Positions 54,740 to 62,321 of a stretch of DNA of 64,000 nt are shown in pieces. Each line of letters begins with the position of its first letter. The stretch's first letter is position 1. Origin of the DNA: Lentimicrobiaceae bacterium (lineage in GTDB: Bacteria > Bacteroidota > Bacteroidia > Bacteroidales > F082). The notes beneath the pieces were generated by a model, which made no database searches, was not told the DNA's origin, and saw only the letters and a list, made by a program, of their open reading frames with translations. The position numbers and the translations under genes are program-made. The stretch covers positions 20,543 to 84,542 of the forward strand of contig SUWV01000011.1 in NCBI GenBank assembly GCA_015061315.1, read 5' to 3'.

Positions 54740-56263
54740 TTATTCATACATCTTCAATCTATTTAATTCTATAACAGAAAGTTTCACATTCTGATATTGC
54801 GGCATTGACATTCCGGCACTTGCGCCATAATACGTCGGGTCGCAGACTATATATTTGCCATCTTCAAGTTGAAGATACGAACCATTTACCTCACCTGGGA
54901 TTTTAACTGCTGTAGCTATATGTCCAGGATAATCTAACAGAACCACATCAAAACCAAGGAGTTTCCTCACCAAATATGAAAACAATATCGAGTTATCTTC
55001 GCAGTCGCTGTATGGATAATACAAGGTTTCCTCGCAGAACATCGGCTTCTCATAACCGAACTGTTCGCCATCGGTCTTATATTCGCATGAAGCATAAATA
55101 AAATCTAAAAGATAATTAACAGCGTCCAAATCTGACTTTCCATCAATCTGTTTGCTGAGAGTTCCCAAAAGTGCATTGTTAATCTCATCATTCATCTCAG
55201 CATTAGCATAAACCTGCATCTCTGTATGAGGATAATTGTTAAAGAAATTTATGTCTTCTAAATTAATTTTAACATTTATCTCAGAAGCGTCATCTGTTTT
55301 TACAGTAACATATTTCACTTTATCACCCAACAACAATGGCTTATAGAAATTCAAATCTATGCTTTTGGAGCAATTCTTCATCAGATTGTCGTATGTATAG
55401 ATTGAAGAACAGTTCTTTATCTCTTCAGGATTTGATGTAAAGACATAGAAGCTATCTTTTTCATAATTAAGATAAGAACGTTTGTAAACCAATTGTCTAA
55501 TCGATATTAAGGCGATGAGGTTATCTCCTGTTCTCGCAATCTTAGCTTTGAAGCCCAATTGGTTAAGCATATAAACTGTATAGACAACCTGCTCATTAGG
55601 TTTATTTGGGAACAAAGTCTGAGCGGTTTTAGTTATCAGCAGATAAGTACCGTAATCGTTAATATTTTTATTTAAGGCAATGTTTTTTATTTGGTATGCC
55701 GTCTGAGCATAAGCATTATCTGCGAACTTACCCCATAAGGCAGACACGCTCTTTTCGTCTGTACCCGACAATTTTATTTCTGAAAAAACATTAACATCAG
55801 TTAATGCAATTTTAGGATTGAACAAATCTATTGAGAAGCGAGAAGTGTTATCGTAAGAAGCCTCTGTCGTCACATCTTCTTCAAATACATCTTCCGTTAT
55901 TTCTTCGAGTACCTCCTCCTCTATTATTTCGACAGGTTCCACTATTTCTTCAATCTCTATCTCCACTTTATTTTCGGGAGCGGAATTAGGCTCAGCGACA
56001 GGAATATTCTTCGGTTTAGGCTCTTTCTCAGGCTCTTCGCCGACGAACACAGAATACTCTTTCCACGTCTTTGAGATATGAGAAGCGAACTCTTTGTTGA
56101 TGGAATCTTGAAAACTGCGATATTCAGATTTCTCTCTATCTTTGAACTCGTTATATGTCCTGCTTTGTCTTTCTTTATACTTAGCGAAATCATCATCTTG
56201 CGCATACAGAGAAGAAGCCAGCACAAAGACAGCAAGTGTTAATAATAATTTGGTGTTTTTCAT
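54740..56263 (-). CDS. Secreted transglutaminase-fold protein
   Basis: 507 residues: signal peptide (1-21, ending YAQ), a charged helical region (25-75), a glutamate-rich segment (about 95-135) and a long unassigned middle. The C-terminus has the transglutaminase/papain-like triad: Cys421 in YSDCEDNSILF, His448 in YPGHIATAVKI and Asp475 in YIVCDPTYYG. It could be a protease, amidase or crosslinking enzyme of the envelope. Lies alone, minus strand, with a terminator behind. Confidence 0.7.
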   Translation of the reverse strand: MKNTKLLLTLAVFVLASSLYAQDDDFAKYKERQSRTYNEFKDREKSEYRSFQDSINKEFASHISKTWKEYSVFVGEEPEKEPKPKNIPVAEPNSAPENKVEIEIEEIVEPVEIIEEEVLEEITEDVFEEDVTTEASYDNTSRFSIDLFNPKIALTDVNVFSEIKLSGTDEKSVSALWGKFADNAYAQTAYQIKNIALNKNINDYGTYLLITKTAQTLFPNKPNEQVVYTVYMLNQLGFKAKIARTGDNLIALISIRQLVYKRSYLNYEKDSFYVFTSNPEEIKNCSSIYTYDNLMKNCSKSIDLNFYKPLLLGDKVKYVTVKTDDASEINVKINLEDINFFNNYPHTEMQVYANAEMNDEINNALLGTLSKQIDGKSDLDAVNYLLDFIYASCEYKTDGEQFGYEKPMFCEETLYYPYSDCEDNSILFSYLVRKLLGFDVVLLDYPGHIATAVKIPGEVNGSYLQLEDGKYIVCDPTYYGASAGMSMPQYQNVKLSVIELNRLKMYE

Positions 56264-56328
56264 TGTATGATAAGTTTTTGTATTTAAACCTTAACTCAAA
56301 ATTACGACCGGCTTCACCTGTATAATAA

Positions 56329-56356
56329 CCGTCGGGCTTCTTAAAAAGCCCGACGG
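56329..56356. terminator. Strong hairpin after the surface lipoprotein operon
   Basis: CCGTCGGGCTT and AAGCCCGACGG form a perfect 11-bp stem with a 6-base loop; the flanking T-runs are weak (TTATTATA), so termination efficiency is uncertain. Confidence 0.65.
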
Positions 56357-56397
56357 AAATAAATCAAATGAATTGAACAAATTGAATGCGCTTCGCT

Positions 56398-58689
56398 TTA
56401 TTCTGCAACCAAGCGAACAGATTGACCTTGGGAACGGTAGTCGTCGTCCATATTCTGTCCACTACTATCGAAGTAAAAGTAGTAAGCGTAGCTATTACTA
56501 TTATTGTAAGGCGTAGAACTCCAATAGTAACCTCTGCTTCCGACGTGGAACGATGACCCACTGCGATAACCAGCAGCTGGAAGGAAGATACTGTTGCCGT
56601 TAGAGCCCACAACCTCATAACCTTTTACGCCGTCCTTAGTCGTCCATGTCCATGCACAGTTAGATTTAAGTTCTTCCCACTCACTTTTTGTAGGACACCT
56701 CCAGTTACCACCCCAGGTTGCATCTTCCGCCTCTCCAAAGTTCAGATAATTTCCATATTCTTCAGGAGAGCCTGCTCCGGAGTTACATGTCGCCCATCTC
56801 AATCCAGATGGCAAAGCGAGATCTACATATTCATGACCAGCATGCAAACATTTTGTACTAAACTCTTTAACATCGCCATAGTAAGTTATGTTGTTATGTA
56901 TCAGATAAGCTTTATAATAATAAGTTTTACCCTCTGTTAAGTCAGACAACTGATATGAAAAATCATTACCTTCAACTACACATTTCGTAGTAACATTCAG
57001 ATCTTCTCCAAAATAAAAGCCTTTCTCTGTATAAGTCGAATTGGTTGTACTTCCTTTTAATTTGGCTGTTGTTCCAGTTATGTCTGTTGCTGCGGAAGTA
57101 ACTATTTTACCGCCATTGCACTTAATTTCCAACTGTTTGCTTCCAATATCAGAAGTAATCTGTAAAAGAGTGCTATTGTCGCCCAATGGAAGTAAAGCTC
57201 TGTTTATAACAACTACAATAGGTTTCTTAAGACCTGCTTCTATAGTTCCTTCCATATTGTTTATGCTTTCAATCCAATCAACGGTTTTTGTAATCTGGTA
57301 ATTAATAGTTTCATAACCTTTATTATAGATATTAAAAGTCATAGAAGTATTGCTTGTACCGAAGTCCAGTTTTGTTATCAGAGTGCCATTGATATTTTGA
57401 ATTACTAATTCCGGTGCCTTTTTTTTAGCTTTAACAGCCAATTGTTTACTTCCATTGTCTGTCACTATATGTAAAGTCGTCGAATTGTCTCCGACAGGAA
57501 GTTTTGCTCTGTCGATAGTAATAACTATAGCCATAGACTCACCGCCCATAATATCACCTTCTGTACTGCTGATATTAGAAATCCAATCGACACTCTTTGT
57601 TATCTGATAATGAAGTTTAGCGCCACCGTTATTCAAGATATTAAAAGTATATGACAGTATCTCATCTTTACTGCCAAAATCAATCTCATTTATATCATTA
57701 CCTTCTGTATCAGTAACGTGCAATTCTGATGGCAATTTCTTTGCCTTAACAGCTAACTGTTTATTTCCGTTATTTGTAGATACGACAAGAGTTGTAGAAT
57801 TATCCCCCACTGGCAATTTCGCTCTGTCTAATGTAACGACAATAACAAGAGTTCCGCCACCTTCAATGTCACCTTCTGTACTGCTGATATTAGAGATCCA
57901 ATCGACGCTTTTTGTTATCTGATAATGAAGTTTAGCACCACCATTATTCAAGATATTGAAAGTACGTGACAGTTCGTTGTCGTCACTTCCGAAATCCAAT
58001 TCATTAACTTCTTTGCCTTTATTGTCGACAATATTTAAAACTTGCTGTTTCTCAACATGAATTGTCAGTTGTTTACTTCCATTGTTTGAAGTTATATGTA
58101 ATGTGGTAGTGTTCTCTCCTACTTGTAGTTTCTCTCTGTCAATATTAACTACAATTGGTTTCGTTGCACCAGGTTCGAGACTTCCTTCTGTAACGCTGAG
58201 GCTTGTAATCCATGCCGCTGTCTTAACTATCTCATAATTCAAGACTTCTGTTCCGTCGTTAAAGATACTGAACATACGAGAGACATCGTCATATTGGTTT
58301 CCGAAGTCAAGTTCGCTAATCTCTTCGCCTTTATCGTCAACAACTTTTAATGCGGCAGGCAGTTTCTCAATCTGAACGTCACCTTTTGCTGTCTGAGCAG
58401 ATTTAACAATAATAGTGCTACTTAGAAGTTCAGTATAACCAGTCTTTGTCACAAATAGTTTGTACTCTCCTGCTTCAAGTTCCGCAAATTCAAATTGTCC
58501 CTCACTACCTGTTACCGTCTTCAAGCCTAATGGAGACAGTTCTACTCCAGCGGTCTTCACAGGCTCACCTGTTGCTTTGTCTGTCACAATGCCATAGATA
58601 GAACCAGGTTCTTCTTCTTTAGGTTTGCACGAATGGTTTACAAAAACCAAACTTAATGCAATTGTCAATAATGTTAAAAATTTTTTCAT
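56398..58689 (-). CDS. Large surface lipoprotein: carboxypeptidase-regulatory, repeat, FN3-like and lectin-like domains
   Basis: 763 residues from the ATG at 58687-58689 (an ATG ten codons upstream lacks signal character). Cys21 is followed by KPKEEEP, typical of surface-exported lipoproteins. Domains: a carboxypeptidase-regulatory-like beta-sandwich (about 28-105); four ~95-residue BACON-like repeats (about 110-490, each with ELDFG and a W-I-x-S core); one FN3-like domain (about 500-600); a C-terminal Fib_succ_major/DUF1566-like domain (about 615-763; GLRWATCN, RCPTKSEWEEL, GYYWSSTPYN, GQSVRLVAE). The last type often adopts a C-type-lectin fold. Binding partner unknown. Confidence 0.8.
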   Translation of the reverse strand: MKKFLTLLTIALSLVFVNHSCKPKEEEPGSIYGIVTDKATGEPVKTAGVELSPLGLKTVTGSEGQFEFAELEAGEYKLFVTKTGYTELLSSTIIVKSAQTAKGDVQIEKLPAALKVVDDKGEEISELDFGNQYDDVSRMFSIFNDGTEVLNYEIVKTAAWITSLSVTEGSLEPGATKPIVVNIDREKLQVGENTTTLHITSNNGSKQLTIHVEKQQVLNIVDNKGKEVNELDFGSDDNELSRTFNILNNGGAKLHYQITKSVDWISNISSTEGDIEGGGTLVIVVTLDRAKLPVGDNSTTLVVSTNNGNKQLAVKAKKLPSELHVTDTEGNDINEIDFGSKDEILSYTFNILNNGGAKLHYQITKSVDWISNISSTEGDIMGGESMAIVITIDRAKLPVGDNSTTLHIVTDNGSKQLAVKAKKKAPELVIQNINGTLITKLDFGTSNTSMTFNIYNKGYETINYQITKTVDWIESINNMEGTIEAGLKKPIVVVINRALLPLGDNSTLLQITSDIGSKQLEIKCNGGKIVTSAATDITGTTAKLKGSTTNSTYTEKGFYFGEDLNVTTKCVVEGNDFSYQLSDLTEGKTYYYKAYLIHNNITYYGDVKEFSTKCLHAGHEYVDLALPSGLRWATCNSGAGSPEEYGNYLNFGEAEDATWGGNWRCPTKSEWEELKSNCAWTWTTKDGVKGYEVVGSNGNSIFLPAAGYRSGSSFHVGSRGYYWSSTPYNNSNSYAYYFYFDSSGQNMDDDYRSQGQSVRLVAE

Positions 58690-58707
58690 AACGTTTATTC
58701 TTTTAAT

Positions 58708-58761
58708 GAGACGTGTCAATCACATATTGTTAATTTTTCATAAGTGTGATCGACGCGTCTC
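58708..58761. repeat. GAGACG...CGTCTC inverted repeat
   Basis: GAGACGTGTCAATCACAT pairs imperfectly with ATGTGTGATCGACGCGTCTC-like sequence (58742-58761) around an AT-rich loop. Same family as 35682-35837. It sits between the 110-residue lipoprotein gene and the large surface protein gene, inside the operon. Confidence 0.6.
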
Positions 58762-58768
58762 TACGGTT

Positions 58769-59101
58769 TTAATAATTTTTCTTTTTCATTGTTATCGTAA
58801 CCGACGATGTCTCAGATGCAATGACATTCACAGTCTTCATATTTGTCTCGTAATCGTTTTTCTGTACGGTAAGAGAATATTGATTGGCATCTAATTCTTC
58901 AAAGATGAATTTGCCGTCATAAGATGTTGTCATGTTTTTTCCACCTGGAGACAATTGTACCGAGACATATTCCAAAGGTTTGTTAGTACCGTAATCCAAA
59001 ACAGTACCTTCTATTGTTCCAAACATATCATACTCAATAGGATTGCAAGAAACAAACGAAAGCATGATTAACGATAATGCGAATGTTCTTAATTTTCTCA
59101 T
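58769..59101 (-). CDS. Small lipoprotein with carboxypeptidase-regulatory-like domain
   Basis: 110 residues. Lipobox Phe-Val-Ser-Cys at residue 19, then one beta-sandwich domain of the CarboxypepD_reg type (GTIEGTVLDYGTNKPLEYVSVQLSPGGKNM..., YDGKFIFEELDANQYSL) found in TonB-linked and surface proteins. The same domain opens the next gene, so the two may be related by duplication. 4 bases after the DUF5683-like gene. Confidence 0.75.
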   Translation of the reverse strand: MRKLRTFALSLIMLSFVSCNPIEYDMFGTIEGTVLDYGTNKPLEYVSVQLSPGGKNMTTSYDGKFIFEELDANQYSLTVQKNDYETNMKTVNVIASETSSVTITMKKKNY

Positions 59102-59105
59102 AGTT

Positions 59106-59897
59106 TTAAAATTTGAAGTTTAATGCAATACCCGTTGAATTGAAATCGGTGTAAGGAGCGACGTAAACATTATGTCCGTATAAAATATGTTGCTCACCTT
59201 TTGAAGCGATGCCGTCAATCACATTCCAGAGATATACAGCCACAGCGCCAGCTATAGTAACATTACGCATTGTCATCCACGTGTTTGCATTCTTAGTATA
59301 TTGATACTTCAACGATGAATTATGCGTTGAGTTAATCTTATTGACATTGCTTTGCATCATGCTTTGAGATACAATTGCTCCGCCTATAAATACTATTTCG
59401 CCAGCTATAAAGCATACACCTTTTGCAGTCTGACCTTTTTTAATCTGAGCCATGCCGGGAATGAATACACTTGCAGAGAACGGATATTTATCAGTGATTG
59501 TCACATCATCAAAGGAATAGGCTGGATTCTTGGCAGTCTGCACCAAAATATAAACCTTATACGTTCCAGCCTGCAAGCGTTCGTAATATTCACTGATAAT
59601 ACGAGCTTTCACTATGAGATTATCTTCTCCAGAAACAGAAATATTGTCACCAGCTATATTTACATTTGTCTCCGCTCCTGTCGCTAAGTTCCTACGTTCC
59701 AATATCTGCTTCACAGCCTTTTCTCTTGCATTGGAACGTTCATAACCTGTCGCGGTAACAACTTCGAGATATGACACAGAAGTTTCTTCGAAATAGCCTT
59801 CCGTCCATTTAGGTTTTTGCTGTTGTGCGAATGCACTTTGCCCAATCAAAAGAAAGAGCAAAGTGCAAGTAAATGACAATAGAAATCTTTTCATCAT
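59106..59897 (-). CDS. Secreted LPP20-like protein with DUF5683-like membrane segment
   Basis: 263 residues; signal peptide ending AFAQ. The N-terminal part (about 30-125) resembles LPP20-family envelope proteins (ATGYERSNAREKAVKQILERRN). The C-terminal half (SVFIPGMAQIKKGQTAKGVCFIAGEIVFIGG, then IAGAVAVYLWNVIDG) matches the DUF5683 pattern with two hydrophobic segments. Follows the LPP20 gene by 2 bases. Function unknown. Confidence 0.6.
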   Translation of the reverse strand: MMKRFLLSFTCTLLFLLIGQSAFAQQQKPKWTEGYFEETSVSYLEVVTATGYERSNAREKAVKQILERRNLATGAETNVNIAGDNISVSGEDNLIVKARIISEYYERLQAGTYKVYILVQTAKNPAYSFDDVTITDKYPFSASVFIPGMAQIKKGQTAKGVCFIAGEIVFIGGAIVSQSMMQSNVNKINSTHNSSLKYQYTKNANTWMTMRNVTIAGAVAVYLWNVIDGIASKGEQHILYGHNVYVAPYTDFNSTGIALNFKF

Positions 59898-59899
59898 TA

Positions 59900-60511
59900 T
59901 TAATTTTCTGATTTGTATTGTTCAAATGATTTGTTCATTTGTTCTCTATACTTCATTTCGTTGAAGCCTATTCTCATTTTTTCATCTTCGCTCAAAACAT
60001 CATTGACAGCATTTGAAACTTTTTCTGACAAATCGACCTTGGAAATTTGAATAGCTACATAACATTCGATGTGACCATCTTCACCAACAGCACCGAAGCG
60101 TTGGCAGACAGCTCTTGTGTCATTAACAACAGCATCAATGATTTGATCGCCTGCCATTGTTACTTTTCTTTCGATGTCATTACCTTGGTTATTTCCAATG
60201 GTTTGAGAATAGTTACTTACCATACCTTTGTAAGCATGTTTGATTTTCATACGTACTTGTTCCTGTGCATTTTGCAAAGCCAATTTAAGCAATTCACCTT
60301 TTTGGTTCATAGAACCTCTGAAAATACCTGTTGCAGCGAAATCGGTGTCAGTATCATAAACTGTACAAGGAACTTCATATACTTCTCCAAATGGATTTAC
60401 GCCACTGTTGTTTTTGTTGTCAACAACGGTTTTACTGCTTCCGCATGATGCAAATACTGCTGCTAATGAAGCAACTGCTAACGATAACAAAATCTTTTTC
60501 ATTTTTCTCAT
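59900..60511 (-). CDS. LPP20-family lipoprotein
   Basis: 203 residues (or 200 from the third-codon-later ATG). Lipobox Phe-Ala-Ser-Cys near residue 23. The body resembles LPP20 family lipoproteins (LLKLALQNAQEQVRMKIKHAYKGMV, VCQRFGAVGEDGHIECYVAIQI). First gene of the operon with the DUF5683-like, small lipoprotein and large surface lipoprotein genes; two rod-like RNA elements precede it on the same strand. Confidence 0.65.
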   Translation of the reverse strand: MRKMKKILLSLAVASLAAVFASCGSSKTVVDNKNNSGVNPFGEVYEVPCTVYDTDTDFAATGIFRGSMNQKGELLKLALQNAQEQVRMKIKHAYKGMVSNYSQTIGNNQGNDIERKVTMAGDQIIDAVVNDTRAVCQRFGAVGEDGHIECYVAIQISKVDLSEKVSNAVNDVLSEDEKMRIGFNEMKYREQMNKSFEQYKSEN

Positions 60512-60658
60512 TACGTCTATTATATCCCATCGACGTCTATCGGTTTTGAATTATTTAAATGTTTTTATTTGAGTTAATTTGTATTTTTCATTTCATATTT
60601 AGTATGCTTTCTATACACACCTTAATCTTTTGTCTTTTATCTTTCGACTTTAGCCAAT

Positions 60659-60820
60659 AAAAAAGCGTGAACCGAACCCTTCTACTTGTCATTGAATTCG
60701 TACGACAAGATAAATGAGTTCGGTCCACGCCAAATCACGCAGACGTTCTCGCTCTATTCTTGATGGTATCTGAAAGTGTCGAAGTTTCAAAGACAAGATT
60801 TAAGCTAAAACGCTTTTTTA
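60659..60820 (-). ncRNA. Rod-like RNA element A
   Basis: AAAAAGCG...CGCTTTTTT close the element on the minus strand. Its 3' half forms GCGTGGACCGAAC/GTTCGGTTCACGC followed by a TTTTTT run, with an inner CTTGTC/GACAAG. A block of 26 bases (60772-60797) is identical to element B (61011-61036). The start codon of the LPP20 gene lies ~150 bases downstream. Confidence 0.5.
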
Positions 60821-60881
60821 ATATGTGTTTATTTTTATATCATCATTCTATCATAGGCATCTTATTTATTTTCAATTAATG

Positions 60882-61057
60882 AAAAAAGCGTGAACTTGAA
60901 CTCTATATCTGTCTTTGAGGTCTTCGACTACCCACCCTTCAAATAATCGAGTAAAGCCCACGCTATGATAGCGCAGGCGTTCTCGCTTTACTCTTGAGGG
61001 TGATTTGCTTGAAAGTGTCGAAGTTTCAAAGACAAGCTCAAAGCTAAAACGCTTTTT
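60882..61057 (-). ncRNA. Rod-like RNA element B
   Basis: The 176-nt element pairs along its length: GAGTAAAGC (60949-60957) with GCTTTACTC (60985-60993), TTGAGGGTG with CACCCTTCAA, GTCGAAG with CTTCGAC, GTCTTTGA with TCAAAGAC, with an unpaired 14-base bubble on one side. Terminal AAAAAGCG/CGCTTTTT closes it. TACATTTG at 61140-61147 (minus) may be the promoter. The rest of the 678-bp gap holds no gene I can support. Confidence 0.5.
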
Positions 61058-61139
61058 CAATATGTAACAAACTTTTGCGTATAATTACGCCATTATATCA
61101 TAAGCAATTATTTTTTTGTTATACCTTTCTTAACCGTTG

Positions 61140-61147
61140 CAAATGTA
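61140..61147 (-). promoter_or_regulatory. Possible promoter -7 box before rod elements B and A
   Basis: TACATTTG on the minus strand; fits TAnnTTTG. No clear -33 element. Confidence 0.4.
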
Positions 61148-61188
61148 TGAAATTAATTCATAATTCATAATTCATAACGCATAATTTT
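61148..61188. repeat. ATTATGA-type repeat next to a stop codon
   Basis: Minus strand: four units of ATTATGA(A) directly after the stop of the T9SS cargo gene (61190-61192). A period of eight places TGA/TAA in several frames. Confidence 0.6.
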
Positions 61189-61189
61189 T

Positions 61190-62269
61190 TTAAAGCACAA
61201 CAATTCTTCTACTTCTTCCATAAGTCACGACATAAACTCCTGATGGGATATCGCTTATGTCGACTTTGTTATCTTCTGGTTGTAAACATCTCACTGCGAC
61301 AAGCTTTCCTGTCATATCATAAATCTTAATATCTTCCATTATGACAGCTTCAGTATTGATAATTATAAAGTCTGTGGCCGGATTAGGATATATGGAAAAA
61401 TAATCTTTCTTAATCTCAGTCAGCGATTCGACATAAAGGAATTGTGCGATAAAATGTCGGTCGGCATCTACCTCAAAAGAATATAGAGTGTCGTTAGTGA
61501 CAAGAGTGTCGTTTTCATAAAGACCTTCGAAAATATATCCGATGGTTGTCGTGATATGAAAATCACACGTCTCACCTTCGAGATATTGTCCTGCTCCTTC
61601 CACATCACCTCCTGACATAGGAGTTGATTCTGCTGTGATTTGATAATAAGTTGGTATCTCTGAAAAATGAGCCGTAAGCCTTTTGTCACTCGTGACGATG
61701 AAACTATAACATTGCTGTTTTGTCAAAGTATCATCGTCTTCCATCAATGCCTCAAATTGATATCCTGGGTTAGATTTAATCTCAATATAACAAGTATCGT
61801 TTTTTTTGTACTCGCCATCACCGCTCAGCGTTCCTGCAATTTCAGGCATAATGTCTATAGCAACATAATAACGATAATACTTAAAGTTAAAGTCGAAAGG
61901 ATCATTCACGCTACCAATCATATCGTTAGTGCGAAATATGATATGACTTTCCGACGCCATATCTAACTCCTTATTCAAATTATGATCATAACATCTAAAA
62001 GTGATACTGTCGTCATGATTACCGTAAATCATCAGATAAACATAATATCTATCTAAAATCTCTTCATAATGTGTCATCACGCTTCCACGACATTCATCAC
62101 CGCAGAAAGCGCCTAATTCGAGAGATGCGGTTCGTTGCTCATCATCATCAAATGAGATCACGCCAATGACAGTCATATTATTCTGATATTGGTATGGATT
62201 AGGATTCCAATGATTAGCATTCAGGTTCAGACTTACGAACAATATTATAATCAAAAACAGTTTTCTCAT
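61190..62269 (-). CDS. T9SS-type secreted protein with bacterial-repeat domains
   Basis: 359 residues from the ATG at 62267-62269 (MRKLFL, signal peptide); the longer frame upstream lacks signal character. A first domain (about 22-135) resembles the DUF-like beta-sandwich also present in the next gene (GAFCGDECRGS and LMIYGNHDDSITFRCYDH). Two bacterial repeat modules follow (GTLSGDGEYKKNDTC, GGDVEGAGQYLEGETC). The C-terminus (SIYPNPATDFIIINTE...SGVYVVTYG) is a type A sorting domain for T9SS export. Cargo function unknown. Confidence 0.75.
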   Translation of the reverse strand: MRKLFLIIILFVSLNLNANHWNPNPYQYQNNMTVIGVISFDDDEQRTASLELGAFCGDECRGSVMTHYEEILDRYYVYLMIYGNHDDSITFRCYDHNLNKELDMASESHIIFRTNDMIGSVNDPFDFNFKYYRYYVAIDIMPEIAGTLSGDGEYKKNDTCYIEIKSNPGYQFEALMEDDDTLTKQQCYSFIVTSDKRLTAHFSEIPTYYQITAESTPMSGGDVEGAGQYLEGETCDFHITTTIGYIFEGLYENDTLVTNDTLYSFEVDADRHFIAQFLYVESLTEIKKDYFSIYPNPATDFIIINTEAVIMEDIKIYDMTGKLVAVRCLQPEDNKVDISDIPSGVYVVTYGRSRRIVVL

Positions 62270-62321
62270 TATATTAAAATGAAATAAGGGGCGATAAAAC
62301 ACGCCCCAAAGTTACATAATT

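Noticed and set aside
56364..56618. An 84-residue open frame overlapping the 3' end of the surface lipoprotein gene
   Set aside because: It lies in a different frame within the lectin-like domain coding region, has no recognisable domain and is best explained as a shadow.
60872..61060. A 62-residue open frame on the minus strand inside rod element B
   Set aside because: Its codons coincide with the paired rod structure, composition is basic and low in hydrophobic core, and the corresponding frame is not kept in element A.
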